Source: Rhodovulum strictum (GTDB taxonomy: Bacteria > Pseudomonadota > Alphaproteobacteria > Rhodobacterales > Rhodobacteraceae). From it: a stretch of 48,252 nucleotides of DNA. Within the stretch, counting starts at the first letter, position 1; every line of letters begins with the position of its first letter. Below are positions 36,267 to 44,821 of this stretch, in pieces. The stretch is taken from positions 1 to 48,252 of the forward strand of contig NZ_WJPO01000030.1 of NCBI RefSeq assembly GCF_009649175.1. Reading direction: 5' to 3'. A program made the translations under genes and the position numbers. The notes beneath the pieces are model-generated. The model was not told the DNA's origin. It ran no database searches and saw only the letters and a program-made list of their open reading frames with translations.

Positions 36267-36564
36267 GACGCTGTTCACCGTGCTGGCGGTGAAAAGCTGG
36301 ACCGAATTCTGGTGGGTCGTCATCGGGCTGGGCGGGCAGCTGATGTTCACGGCGCGCTTCCTGGTGCAATGGATCGCATCAGAGCGCGCCCGGAATTCGG
36401 TGGTGCCGCTGGCCTTCTGGTATTTTTCGCTGGCGGGCGGCGCGATCCTGTTTGCCTATGCGGTCTATCGCAGGGATCCGGTCTTCATCCTGGGCCAGTC
36501 CATGGGCATCATCATCTATTCCCGGAACCTGTGGTTGATCCATGCAAACCGCCGCAACGTCTGA
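36256..36564 (+). CDS. lipid-A-biosynthesis N-terminal domain (LABN) membrane protein
   Basis: A 102-aa membrane protein with three helices and the LABN motif FWWVVIGLGGQLMFTARFLVQWIASE and VPLAFWYFSLAGG...AYAVYRRDPVFILGQS, ending LWLIHANR. Members of the family stand next to lipid-linked sugar genes and are thought to assist polyprenyl-phosphate glycosyl transfer. GAGGAG precedes the ATG. It overlaps the GT2 gene (11 nt) and the GT39 gene (23 nt), so all three are likely translated together. Confidence 0.85.
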   Translation: MSIETLFTVLAVKSWTEFWWVVIGLGGQLMFTARFLVQWIASERARNSVVPLAFWYFSLAGGAILFAYAVYRRDPVFILGQSMGIIIYSRNLWLIHANRRNV

Positions 36565-37996
36565 GCCCCGGGGCTGGCTGATCCCGGCAGCCGCGGCCGT
36601 CCTTGCCGTGACGGCGGCGCGGGTCGCGCTGTTGTGGTTCAACCGCATGGACCTGTTCGTGGACGAGGCGCAGTACTGGCTCTGGGGCCGGGAGCTGGCG
36701 CTGGGCTACTATTCCAAGCCGCCGATGGTGGGCTGGGTGATCCGGGCGGCAACCGAACTGGCGGGCAGCGATGCGCCGTTCTGGGTGCGCCTGCCCGCGC
36801 CGCTGTTTCATGGGGTCACGGCGCTGATCCTGGGCTGGATCGCCGCCGGGCTCTGGGGGGCGCGGGCGGCGTTCTGGGTGGCCTTGGGCTATGTCACGCT
36901 GCCGATGGTGGCGGTGGGGTCGATCCTGATCTCGACCGACACGATCATGTTCCCCTTCCTTGCGCTGGCGCTGGGCGGCTGGCTTCGGCTGCTGCGGGGC
37001 GGCGGGCGGGTCTGGGCCGCGGTCGCGGGCATCGCGCTGGGGCTGGCCTTCCTGTCGAAATACGCCGCGATCTATTACCTGATCTCGGCCCTGCTGGCGG
37101 CGCTGATCTTCCGCAGCGCCCGGCCCGCGCTGCGCGACGGGTTGACGGCGCTGGGGCTGTTCGCGCTGACCATCGCGCCGAACGTGGTCTGGAACCTGAT
37201 GAACGGCCTGACCACGGTCCAGCACACGCTGGACAATGCCGACTGGGTGCGTGATCCGGGCACCCGGGCCGAGTTGAACCTTGCCGGTCTGGCCGAGTTC
37301 CTGGCCAGCCAGTTCGCGGTCTTTGGCCCGGTGCTGTTCGGTGCGCTGATCTGGCTTTGCCTGCGGGGCGGCGCGGGCGACCGCGGGCGGCAGATGATGC
37401 TGGTCTTTGCGCTGCCGCCGCTGGTGATCGTGTCGGGGCAGGCACTGCTGTCGGGGGCCTATGCGAACTGGGCGGCCGCGGCCTATCTGGCGGGGTCGCT
37501 GGCCGTCCTTCCCTGGCTTTCCCCGCGCTGGCGTCTGGCCTCGTTCGCCGTGAACGGCACGTTGGCGCTGGCGCTGCCGGTGCTGGGCGTCTTCGCCGAC
37601 AAGGCCGCGACGGGCGGGCAGCCGCTCTTGCAGCGCTATCTAGGCCGCGACGAGATGACGGCGGAGATCGTGGACACCGCGCGCGAGGCCGGTCTGGACA
37701 TCATAGTGGCGGCGAACCGCGATATTCTGGCCGACCTGTTCTATTCCGCGCGCGACAGCGGGCTGGTCTTTCACGCAGTCCCGCCCGAGGGGAGGGCGCC
37801 GCATCACTATGCGCTGAAACACCCCCTGCCCCCGGATCTGACGGGCGAGGTTCTGTTCGCGACGCTCGGCGCCGCACCCGCCTGCATCGCAGACACCCCG
37901 CCCCTGCGGGTGATCCTGCCCGAACAGGGCGCATGGCGGGGCAGGCCGGTGTCGCTTTTCGCCGTCCCGGCCGAATGCTGGGCGGCAGGACGCTGA
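36542..37996 (+). CDS. GT39/ArnT-like glycosyltransferase
   Basis: The 484-aa integral-membrane enzyme has about eleven helices and the ArnT/PMT-type loop: LFVDEAQYWLWGRELALGYYSKPPMVGW (catalytic Asp in VDEA) and VWVRLPAP-like sequence. The C-terminal periplasmic segment begins near LGRDEMTAEIV. It uses polyprenyl-phosphate sugars and transfers them in the periplasm, perhaps onto lipid A or other envelope glycans. The acceptor is not inferable here. It overlaps the LABN gene by 23 nt. Confidence 0.85.
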   Translation: MQTAATSEPRGWLIPAAAAVLAVTAARVALLWFNRMDLFVDEAQYWLWGRELALGYYSKPPMVGWVIRAATELAGSDAPFWVRLPAPLFHGVTALILGWIAAGLWGARAAFWVALGYVTLPMVAVGSILISTDTIMFPFLALALGGWLRLLRGGGRVWAAVAGIALGLAFLSKYAAIYYLISALLAALIFRSARPALRDGLTALGLFALTIAPNVVWNLMNGLTTVQHTLDNADWVRDPGTRAELNLAGLAEFLASQFAVFGPVLFGALIWLCLRGGAGDRGRQMMLVFALPPLVIVSGQALLSGAYANWAAAAYLAGSLAVLPWLSPRWRLASFAVNGTLALALPVLGVFADKAATGGQPLLQRYLGRDEMTAEIVDTAREAGLDIIVAANRDILADLFYSARDSGLVFHAVPPEGRAPHHYALKHPLPPDLTGEVLFATLGAAPACIADTPPLRVILPEQGAWRGRPVSLFAVPAECWAAGR

Positions 37997-38174
37997 GGGC
38001 ACTGTCTGCCCGCCGCAGCAATCCTTGATCCGATCCGGTCTTGCCGGCACGCCATCAGCAGGCCGGGTGGTGCAGAACGCCGCGCGCCGGGAACGGGGCG
38101 GGATACCCCTTGTCTCGCCCGCCCCTGCGGGGCTAGATGCCGCCACTTACCGGATTTACCCCGCAGGATTTCCC

Positions 38175-39146
38175 ATGACCGACACGCCCGCCTACGATTT
38201 CAACGACCGTATGCTTTCGCTGGGCCTTGCCCGTGTCTCGGAGGCTGCGGCGCTTGCCTCGGCCCGGCTGATCGGCCATGGCGACGAAAAGGCCGCCGAC
38301 CAGGCCGCGGTCGATGCGATGCGCACCCAGCTCAACAAGCTCGATATCGCGGGCGTGGTCGTGATCGGCGAGGGCGAGCGCGACGAGGCGCCGATGCTGT
38401 TCATCGGCGAGGAGGTGGGCACCGGCACCGGCCCCGCGGTCGATATCGCGCTCGACCCGCTCGAGGGCACGACGCTGACCGCCAAGGACATGCCGAACGC
38501 GCTGGCGGTGATCGCGATGGGGCCGCGCGGGTCCATGCTGCATGCGCCCGATGTCTACATGGAAAAGCTGGCGATCGGGCCGGGCTATGACGATGGCATC
38601 GTGACGCTGGACATGCCCCCGGCCGAGCGGGTGCGCAAGCTGGCCGCGGCCAAGGGCGGCACGCCGGCCGATATCACCGTCTGCATCCTGGAACGCCCCC
38701 GCCATGAGGCGCTGATCGCCGAAGTGCGCTCGACCGGCGCGGCGATCCGGCTGATCACCGATGGCGATGTCGCGGGTGTGATGCATTGCGCCGAGGCGCA
38801 GCGCACCGGCATCGACATGTATATGGGTTCGGGCGGTGCGCCCGAGGGCGTTCTGGCGGCGGCGGCGCTGAAATGCATGGGCGGGCAGATCTTCGGCCAG
38901 CTTCTGTTCCGCAACGATGACGAACGCGCCCGCGCCGAGCGTGCCGGGATCAGGGATCTGAACCGGGTCTATGCCCGCGACGAGATGGTGCGTGCCGATG
39001 TGATCTTTGCCGCGACCGGGGTCACCGATGGCTCGCTTCTGCCCGGCATCCGGCGCGAGGTGGGCTGGCTGACCGCCGAGACGCTGCTGATGCGCTCCAA
39101 GACCGGCTCGGTGCGGCGCATGACCTACCGGACCCCCGTGAAGTAA
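38175..39146 (+). CDS. glpX: fructose-1,6-bisphosphatase class II
   Basis: The 323-aa enzyme dephosphorylates fructose-1,6-bisphosphate in gluconeogenesis (and the Calvin cycle in autotrophs). Family motifs are AALASARLIGHGDEKAADQAAVDAMR, VVVIGEGERDEAPMLFIGEEVG, DIALDPLEGTT with the metal Asp/Glu, and GSGGAPEGVLAAAALKCMGGQ. The start at 38175 is chosen by family length; earlier codons in the frame are unsupported. recJ follows after 3 bp. Confidence 0.96.
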   Translation: MTDTPAYDFNDRMLSLGLARVSEAAALASARLIGHGDEKAADQAAVDAMRTQLNKLDIAGVVVIGEGERDEAPMLFIGEEVGTGTGPAVDIALDPLEGTTLTAKDMPNALAVIAMGPRGSMLHAPDVYMEKLAIGPGYDDGIVTLDMPPAERVRKLAAAKGGTPADITVCILERPRHEALIAEVRSTGAAIRLITDGDVAGVMHCAEAQRTGIDMYMGSGGAPEGVLAAAALKCMGGQIFGQLLFRNDDERARAERAGIRDLNRVYARDEMVRADVIFAATGVTDGSLLPGIRREVGWLTAETLLMRSKTGSVRRMTYRTPVK

Positions 39147-39149
39147 CGG

Positions 39150-40898
39150 ATGTCCCGGGCGTTTCTGGACGTCGAATCCTCGGCGACGGGCCGGCGCTGG
39201 ACCGGCCCCACGCCCGAACAGGCCCGACAGGCCGAGGCGCTGGAACAGGCCGCGCGCCTGCCGCCTGCGGTGGCGGCGGTGCTGGCCCGGCGCGGCGTGC
39301 CCCCCGAAGCGGCCGAAGCCTTTCTGGATCCCACGCTCAAGGATCTGCTGCCCGATCCGCTGTCGCTGCGCGACATGGGGGCGGCGGCCGAACGCTTCCT
39401 TGCCGCCCTGCGCGGGCGCGAACGGATCGCGGTCTTTGCCGATTACGACGTGGATGGCGGCGCCTCGGCCGCGCTGATCCTGAGCTGGCTGCGGGCGATG
39501 GGGCATCGCGCAACGCTATACATCCCCGACCGCATCGACGAGGGCTATGGCCCGAACGTGCCCGCAATGGCCGCGCTTGCCAGCGACCACGATCTGATCG
39601 TCTGCGTCGATTGCGGCACGCTGTCCCACGAGCCCATCGCCGCGGCGCGGGGCGCCGATGTGATCGTGCTCGACCACCATCTGGGCGCCGAGACGCTGCC
39701 CCCGGCGCTGGCCGTCGTGAACCCCAACCGGCAGGACGAATCGGGCGATCTGGGACATCTCTGCGCGGCGGGCGTCGTGTTCCTGATGCTGGTCGAGGTG
39801 AACCGCCAGATGCGCGCCGCCGGGATGGCGGGGCCGAACCTGATCGAGTTTCTCGACCTTGTGGCGCTGGCCACCGTGGCCGATGTTGCGCCGCTGACAG
39901 GTGTCAACCGCGCGCTGGTGCGCCAGGGGCTCAAGGTGATGGCGCGGCGCGCGCGGCCCGGGCTGGTGGCGCTTGCCGATGTCGCGCGGATGACCAGCGC
40001 GCCGACGCCCTATCACCTGGGCTTCCTGCTGGGTCCGCGGGTCAACGCGGGCGGACGGATCGGCCAGGCCGATCTGGGCGCGCGCCTGCTGGCCACGCCC
40101 GACCCGCACGAGGCCGCGGCACTGGCCGAAAAGCTCGACCGGCTGAACACCGAGCGGCGCGAGATCGAGGCCGCCGTGCGCGAGGCGGCGCTGGCCCAGG
40201 CCGAGGCGCGCGGGCTCGACGGCCCGCTGGTCTGGGCCGCGGGCGAAGGCTGGCACCCCGGCGTCGTCGGCATCGTCGCCAGCCGCCTGAAGGAGCTTGC
40301 AAACCGCCCCGCCGTGGTGATCGGGCTGGAGGGCGACCAGGGCAAGGGCTCGGGCCGGTCGGTTTCCGGCGTCGATCTGGGCGCATCGGTGCAGCGGCTG
40401 GCGGCCGAAGGCTGGCTGCTCAAGGGCGGCGGCCACCGTATGGCGGCGGGCCTGACGGTCGCCCGCGACCGGCTGGACGAGGCGATGGCGCGGCTGGGCA
40501 GCTTGCTTGCGAAACAGGGGGCCGCAGAGGGCGGCCCGCGCGACCTGCGGCTCGACGGGCTCCTGATGCCCGGTGCGGCCACGGTCGATCTGGTCGACCG
40601 GCTCGACACCGCAGGCCCCTTCGGCGCCGCAGCCCCCGCCCCGCGCTTTGCCTTCGCCGCCATGGCGCTGGGCTTCGTGCGCCGCGTCGGCGAGACGCAT
40701 CTCAAGATCGGTTTCGGCGACGGCACCGGCCCGCGGCTCGATGCCATCGCCTTCGGCGCCTTCGACACCCCCCTTGGCCCCCTGCTCGAAGCCCATGGCG
40801 GCGCACGGTTCCACCTTGCCGGGCGGCTCGAGATCAACGACTGGGGCGGCCGCCGCCAGGTACAACTCCGCCTGGAAGACGCCGCACGGGCCGGATGA
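39150..40898 (+). CDS. recJ: single-stranded-DNA-specific exonuclease RecJ
   Basis: The 582-aa 5'-3' ssDNA exonuclease acts in recombination and mismatch repair. The DHH-phosphoesterase motifs are intact: FADYDVDGGASAALI (98-110), VDCGTLSH (153-160), VIVLDHHLGAE (DHH 175-177), then LGPRVNAGGRIGQAD and the DHHA1 motif GGGHRMAAGLTV. The C-terminal OB fold ends at QLRLEDAA. It follows glpX by 3 bp, so one operon is likely. tRNA-Glu lies 79 bp downstream. Confidence 0.96.
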   Translation: MSRAFLDVESSATGRRWTGPTPEQARQAEALEQAARLPPAVAAVLARRGVPPEAAEAFLDPTLKDLLPDPLSLRDMGAAAERFLAALRGRERIAVFADYDVDGGASAALILSWLRAMGHRATLYIPDRIDEGYGPNVPAMAALASDHDLIVCVDCGTLSHEPIAAARGADVIVLDHHLGAETLPPALAVVNPNRQDESGDLGHLCAAGVVFLMLVEVNRQMRAAGMAGPNLIEFLDLVALATVADVAPLTGVNRALVRQGLKVMARRARPGLVALADVARMTSAPTPYHLGFLLGPRVNAGGRIGQADLGARLLATPDPHEAAALAEKLDRLNTERREIEAAVREAALAQAEARGLDGPLVWAAGEGWHPGVVGIVASRLKELANRPAVVIGLEGDQGKGSGRSVSGVDLGASVQRLAAEGWLLKGGGHRMAAGLTVARDRLDEAMARLGSLLAKQGAAEGGPRDLRLDGLLMPGAATVDLVDRLDTAGPFGAAAPAPRFAFAAMALGFVRRVGETHLKIGFGDGTGPRLDAIAFGAFDTPLGPLLEAHGGARFHLAGRLEINDWGGRRQVQLRLEDAARAG

Positions 40899-40977
40899 GC
40901 ATCGACGAAAAAAACTGCCAAATACCCCCTTGCGCCGCCCCGCCAATTTATCTAGGAAACGCCCCACAAGCCAGCAC

Positions 40978-41052
40978 GGCCCGTTCGTCTATCGGTTAGG
41001 ACGCCAGGTTTTCAACCTGGAAAGAGGGGTTCGATTCCCCTACGGGCTGCCA
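40978..41052 (+). tRNA. tRNA-Glu (anticodon TTC), integration site
   Basis: The cloverleaf has acceptor GGCCCGT with ACGGGCT (one G-U), D-arm region TCTATCGGTTAGGA, anticodon arm CCAGG-TTTTCAA-CCTGG with anticodon TTC, T-arm AGGGG-TTCGATT-CCCCT, discriminator G and CCA. Gene content to the right changes at once, so this is the probable attachment site of the island. Confidence 0.97.
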
Positions 41053-41105
41053 CTTATCCGTGTAAGTTGTTGATTTTGTTGCGAAATTTCCGAGCCGCAA
41101 AATCC

Positions 41106-41123
41106 CACTACAAAGCTACTACA
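41106..41123 (-). repeat. paired CACTACA/CTACTACA motif near the attachment site
   Basis: ACTACA occurs at 41107-41112 and 41118-41123, 11 bp apart; on the minus strand the second reads TGTAGTAG. It lies 54 bp from the end of the tRNA. The same word appears before two other genes of the island (45499-45506, 47772-47779), which suggests a shared binding protein. Confidence 0.45.
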
Positions 41124-41328
41124 GCGGAAAATCCCCGCCTTTCGACCCTGTAGCCTGCCGGGCAGAGGGGTCAGGTATCACGCATTCGTGAAGTTGTTGA
41201 CGCCTCAAGTGTCGCCGAAGCGCCGCAGACGACGCGTTGCGACCTGTAACGATGAGCGTAAGGCATTCGTGACTGCCGACTTGATCAGACGAAAGGTCCG
41301 CCGTAGTGTCGAAAGAAATGGGGGTGAC

Positions 41329-42279
41329 ATGTTTCTTGAAAAGTTTAGCCGCTACTTCCGTCGCTACGAAATCATCCTTGGTGCGCGCAAACCAACCGCC
41401 GCAACGATTCCGCTTGTCGCAGGCGCAGGGGAATACTCTGTCTTGGATGCAATCAACGCCAAACTCGCAAAAGACAAGGCTTCGGTCAAGCAAACGAACG
41501 GCGACATTGTAGAGTTGGTTCGGGTTAAGCACGATGAGGCTTCCAAAAGCGTTGTTCTTCTATTTCACCGGGCAGATCCTGACGCCGCCGATCCGACATA
41601 TAGAAAAAAGAAGGAAGGAAAGGTAACTGTCAGAGTTGCGGACAAGGATGACGACGAAGAACAGTCAGTGTCAGCACATTTGGTTATCCGGTCTTCGCCT
41701 TACAAGGATCAAAGATACTACGCCCTACTCGAAGAAATTCCTGGCCTAAGCATGGCGACAGTTCGCGAAGTTCTAGCTTCGTTGCTTGTCGATTATGAGT
41801 ATGAATTTGAAAGAAAGCCGGGCAAGAAAGAACACACTTACTGCACGGTGAAGGCGGAAGGCATAAAGTCGGAAACTGTTGCGGACGCATTAAAAACCGG
41901 CAAGGCAGGCTGGATCACGCTCACGCGCCCCGCGCCAGCCAAGTATGCCGATGGTGATGGTCTCTGGGTTCCAACAGTTGATACAATGAAGCTTCGCGTC
42001 AAAGGCGAAATTGAAGAAGCCAACTGGAAGGACAAGATTGGTCATCTTATTGAAACTGCCAAAGGTGACGGATGGCAGAGCTTTAATGTCGAAATTTCCT
42101 TACCGGACGAACGCTCTAGACAGATAAAACTAGAACAGTTTCAGGATGCCAAGGAAATATTATTTGTCAAATCGGATAAAGTTGACCTTGCAAAACAAAT
42201 TAGTGTCTGCTCTACTGATTTTCATGACGAACTGATTTCAAAGGGTTTGGCGCTTCTTAAGCTCATTGAAAAGAAATGA
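41329..42279 (+). CDS. unknown soluble protein, first gene of AT-rich two-gene cassette
   Basis: This 316-aa protein has no signal peptide or membrane helix and I do not recognise a known domain. It is highly charged; an N-terminal part with FSRYFRRYEIILGARKP (6-22) and LDAINAKLAKDK (39-50) precedes HLVIRSSP and YYALLEEIPGLSMATVREVLASLL (131-153). The second half is Lys- and Asp-rich and contains the strand-rich EISLPDERSRQIKLEQF. The ATG at 41329 has GGGGGTGA upstream; the longer frame from 41188 (GTG) lacks a ribosome site. It overlaps a four-helix membrane protein by ATGA. The layout resembles lambda RexA-RexB. It sits beside the tRNA and has lower GC than the host and the rest of the island. 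Confidence 0.8.
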   Translation: MFLEKFSRYFRRYEIILGARKPTAATIPLVAGAGEYSVLDAINAKLAKDKASVKQTNGDIVELVRVKHDEASKSVVLLFHRADPDAADPTYRKKKEGKVTVRVADKDDDEEQSVSAHLVIRSSPYKDQRYYALLEEIPGLSMATVREVLASLLVDYEYEFERKPGKKEHTYCTVKAEGIKSETVADALKTGKAGWITLTRPAPAKYADGDGLWVPTVDTMKLRVKGEIEEANWKDKIGHLIETAKGDGWQSFNVEISLPDERSRQIKLEQFQDAKEILFVKSDKVDLAKQISVCSTDFHDELISKGLALLKLIEKK

Positions 42280-42902
42280 TAGTCTTCATTTCACCATTCA
42301 AGTATTTGAAGTTGCGAAACGAGCGCGGGACACGGCTCGTTTTTCGTGATCTTTTCCCCATATTGGCAATTGCGTTAGTATTTACCGCGCCCTTTGTTGT
42401 TTTCGACCAGATGAACTTCTCACGCGCAGCGGGTTTCGTTGATCGAATGGGGTCTCTTGCTGCTGTTCTGACTGGTTTCTACATTGCTGCATTGGTTGCG
42501 GTCGCCAGCTTTTCGGCATCTATCGGCGATCTGGACTCTCCAATCTCAAATGGAAAGATTTTTCTGAATATAGGCGATGAAGATTCTTTAACGCGGCGCG
42601 AGTATATATGTGCGATGTTTGGATTTCTTTCATTCCTGTCACTATTCATCGCAATAGTGTCAACATTCATTCTAATCGTCGCCCCCGCTTTCGCCGACCT
42701 GCATGATCGCAGCCCTATTGAATTCGCAGGTCATTCTATTCCAATTTTTGAGGTAGCTAGAGGATCTATTATTGGAATTTACTGCGTAATTGTTTCAGCA
42801 ATGATAGTTACCACGTTCTATGGCCTCTACTATCTTACGGATCGCATATACGCTAAGCCACCGAAGATACTGCCTAAGCCGACTGACTCTGAAAGCGATT
42901 AA
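42276..42902 (+). CDS. four-helix membrane protein, partner of preceding gene
   Basis: The 208-aa protein has four predicted membrane helices at about 25-43, 58-79, 111-137 and 161-187, with a basic N-terminus (KYLKLRNERGTR) and a short Pro/Asp-rich tail. No enzymatic motif is visible. Its start codon overlaps the stop of the preceding gene by ATGA. The pair of a soluble sensor-like protein and small multispanning protein is common in abortive-infection systems; a membrane-perturbing effector role is inference. The sequence is AT-rich like its partner. Confidence 0.82.
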   Translation: MIVFISPFKYLKLRNERGTRLVFRDLFPILAIALVFTAPFVVFDQMNFSRAAGFVDRMGSLAAVLTGFYIAALVAVASFSASIGDLDSPISNGKIFLNIGDEDSLTRREYICAMFGFLSFLSLFIAIVSTFILIVAPAFADLHDRSPIEFAGHSIPIFEVARGSIIGIYCVIVSAMIVTTFYGLYYLTDRIYAKPPKILPKPTDSESD

Positions 42903-42907
42903 GAGAC

Positions 42908-42932
42908 CCCGGCGCATCGCTGCAACCGGGGC
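42908..42932. terminator. hairpin between the cassette and the minus-strand genes
   Basis: CCCCGG (42908-42913) pairs with CCGGGG (42927-42932) around a 13-nt loop; GAGACC (42904-42909) and GGTCTC (42940-42945) could form an alternative, longer stem. It lies in the 91-bp gap between convergent genes, so bidirectional termination is plausible. Confidence 0.45.
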
Positions 42933-42993
42933 TAGGAAGGTCTCCCGCGACAGGCCCGTGAGCGGAAGCTTGTGTGCGCCCGAAGGCGCAAGG

Positions 42994-43728
42994 TCAGGCG
43001 TCGGCAGGCGGCACAAGGGCCGCATGGGGGTCAACCCGGCTGGCTGTCGCGCGGTCGGCATTGGCGGGGCTATACCAAGCCGCCCCAAGCTGGCGAAGCC
43101 CGGCTTCCATGCGGTCGGCCTGCTTGGCAATGTCGGCGTTGTGCAAGATCGCCGCAGCGTCTTCGGGCGCATGGGCGTTCAGGGCTTCAAGGCGCAGCGC
43201 AGTATGCCGTTCATCGGACAGGCCGGAATTGAACCCCGGCGCGGCGTTGATCGCGGCGGCAACGTCAAGGTTGGTCGCAACAAGGCGCGAGGCTTCGGCG
43301 GGCCAGTTCGGATCACCCTGCGCAGCACGTTCGCGGAAGATTTGGCGGATTTCAGAATAGACCGACGCCTTGCCGGTATCGGCTTCAAGCACGGCAAATG
43401 CGCGCTTCTGCGCTTCGGCGGCTTCCCGTTCCCCGAAACGGCGGATCGTGTCGGCGGCTTCGCGAACTTCCTTCTGAACGGCTTTCAGCACGATACCGGC
43501 GTGTTCATGGCGAACGTCTTCGGTAACGGTCGTGTCGCGGGCGATGCGTTCAAGCCGGGCGATTGCGTTCGCGACGGCATGTTCGGCCCTTTTGGCGGAA
43601 GTTCGCGGGATAGCGTCAACGCTTTCGTCGTCACCGATTGGCGTGAAATGCGCCCGGAAGCCGACGTTGAGTCTGACCAAATTCAAGAAATCGACGTGGG
43701 AAGGATTGGGGTTCAGGTAGCGGCTCAT
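42994..43728 (-). CDS. unknown protein with long helical segment
   Basis: The 244-aa product is Ala/Glu/Arg-rich. Residues about 50-130 are strongly helical (ARLERIARD, AVQKEVREAADTIRRFGEREAAEAQKRAF) and could be coiled coil. It begins MSRYLNPNPSHVDFLNLVRLN. I recognise no domain. The ATG at 43728 has AAGGAA 7-8 nt upstream, so I prefer it to the codon at 43761 that overlaps the previous gene. It is third in a minus-strand run of small genes. Confidence 0.7.
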   Translation of the reverse strand: MSRYLNPNPSHVDFLNLVRLNVGFRAHFTPIGDDESVDAIPRTSAKRAEHAVANAIARLERIARDTTVTEDVRHEHAGIVLKAVQKEVREAADTIRRFGEREAAEAQKRAFAVLEADTGKASVYSEIRQIFRERAAQGDPNWPAEASRLVATNLDVAAAINAAPGFNSGLSDERHTALRLEALNAHAPEDAAAILHNADIAKQADRMEAGLRQLGAAWYSPANADRATASRVDPHAALVPPADA

Positions 43729-43730
43729 TT

Positions 43731-44120
43731 TCAGTTCCTTTGCGCTTTCAATGCGCGCCATGCTTCGGCGTCGATTTCCTGCCCGTCGATTTCGACAAAT
43801 CGCGGGCGTTTGGTCTTGCCGGGCAGAAGGGGCGCTAGTTCTATGCCCACATGGGGCGACGTGTCCCGGCCATCGCTGTTCCCTTCTTCGTCAAATTGAT
43901 CGGCGTATTCATTCAGCCGCGCCAAAAGTGCCTGTTGCTGATTGCGGGCAAGTTCGGAATATGCGTCGCCGGAATGAAGCGGCAAACAATACACGACGCC
44001 GCCCCGTTCTTCGGTTCGCCAGATTGGTTCCCTACCAAAGACCCCAAATTGCCGCATGGGCGCTTGGTTCGCCTTTCGACGTTCCAAGCGTTCAATCCGG
44101 GCGGCAAGGGCGCGGTTCAC
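43731..44120 (-). CDS. unknown 129-aa protein
   Basis: The product begins with a basic helical segment (RALAARIERLERRKAN) and has ELARNQQQALLARLNEYADQFD in the middle, followed by LAPLLPGKTKRPRFVEIDGQEIDAEAWRAL. No domain is recognised. The start codon is a GTG overlapping the previous stop by GTGA, so translation is coupled to the 86-aa gene. It ends 2 bp before the next start. Confidence 0.68.
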   Translation of the reverse strand: MNRALAARIERLERRKANQAPMRQFGVFGREPIWRTEERGGVVYCLPLHSGDAYSELARNQQQALLARLNEYADQFDEEGNSDGRDTSPHVGIELAPLLPGKTKRPRFVEIDGQEIDAEAWRALKAQRN

Positions 44121-44377
44121 TGTTCATTTTCCAGTTCGGAAAGGCGGGCTTCAAGATCGGCGGTTTCCGCAAGCTTCGCGATGATCTGCAACAGATAGGC
44201 CAGCTTACCGGCTTCCGAAGCGTCGATTTCCTTCGCCCTGACAGACCGATACAGCTTGCAGGCTTCGGCCTTTACATCGGCGACCGTATCCAGCTTGCAG
44301 CGAATGCGTTTCGGCTTCGGTTGACCCATAGGGGGGTTAACCGGGTTTCCCCATGCATTGATTGGAACTTGGCCCAT
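44117..44377 (-). CDS. unknown 86-aa protein
   Basis: The small protein begins MGQVPINAWGNPVNPP and has a helical C-terminal half (DVKAEACKLYRSVRAKEI, LAYLLQIIAKLAETADLEARLSELE). It heads a three-gene minus-strand unit. Its promoter region has a TTGACA box (minus strand, from 44450) and two 16-bp direct repeats. Its function is unknown. Confidence 0.68.
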   Translation of the reverse strand: MGQVPINAWGNPVNPPMGQPKPKRIRCKLDTVADVKAEACKLYRSVRAKEIDASEAGKLAYLLQIIAKLAETADLEARLSELENEQ

Positions 44378-44406
44378 GATCGTTATTCCTTATCGGTCGC
44401 GTGAAC

Positions 44407-44443
44407 GCCAATTAATGCCAGTTACGAGCCAATTAATGCCAGT
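44407..44443 (-). repeat. two exact 16-bp direct repeats in the promoter of the 86-aa gene
   Basis: GCCAATTAATGCCAGT occurs at 44407-44422 and at 44428-44443, with a 21-bp period (two helical turns). On the minus strand they lie just after TTGACA (44445-44450) and before the start at 44377. This looks like an operator, or an iteron pair. Confidence 0.6.
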
Positions 44444-44457
44444 CTGTCAAGCCATAT

Positions 44458-44712
44458 TCAGCCCCATGCGGCTTTTAACAGGACAATATCTTTATGCGAT
44501 AAATCGCGACGTATTTTGCAGCGTGGTTTCGGCTTTTTCTTCAATACTTCGCCTAGGTTTTCGGTCCTATTTTTTCGGCGTTTCCAATCGCCGCAGTCGG
44601 CAATACAACGGAGCCACATTTCGGCAATATCGTTATCCGAAAGTTCAATGCCCGGCTTGAAGGCATTTGCGATGCGATATTCGGAATAAGGAAGCACTAT
44701 CTGTCTGCCCAT
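44458..44712 (-). CDS. unknown 84-aa basic protein
   Basis: The product begins MGRQIVLPYSEYRIANAF and contains LSDNDIAEMWLRCIADCGDWKRRKNR and a basic KKKPKPRCKIRRD tail, so nucleic-acid binding is possible but not shown. AGGGTGA lies 5 nt before the ATG at 44712. It ends 80 bp before the direct-repeat promoter of the next unit. It could be a chance frame, but the ribosome site supports it. Confidence 0.5.
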   Translation of the reverse strand: MGRQIVLPYSEYRIANAFKPGIELSDNDIAEMWLRCIADCGDWKRRKNRTENLGEVLKKKPKPRCKIRRDLSHKDIVLLKAAWG

Positions 44713-44821
44713 CTGTCACCCTGCCCACAATGCCGCCCCGTCGCAGACCCCGATTTCCGGCCCGTGGAGCGCCTCTAGCCGTCGGGGGTAGGGCAACCCT
44801 GCCCGAACCTCGCTTGCCGCC

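Noticed and set aside
41119-41532. 137-aa minus-strand frame near the tRNA-Glu
   Set aside because: It is the antisense of the cassette's first gene, with no start signal, and runs into the repeat region.
42820-43899. 359-aa open frame on the plus strand opposite the minus-strand island genes
   Set aside because: It has no ribosome site or recognisable domain, spans the convergent terminator region and two coupled minus-strand genes, and looks like the complement of their codon use.
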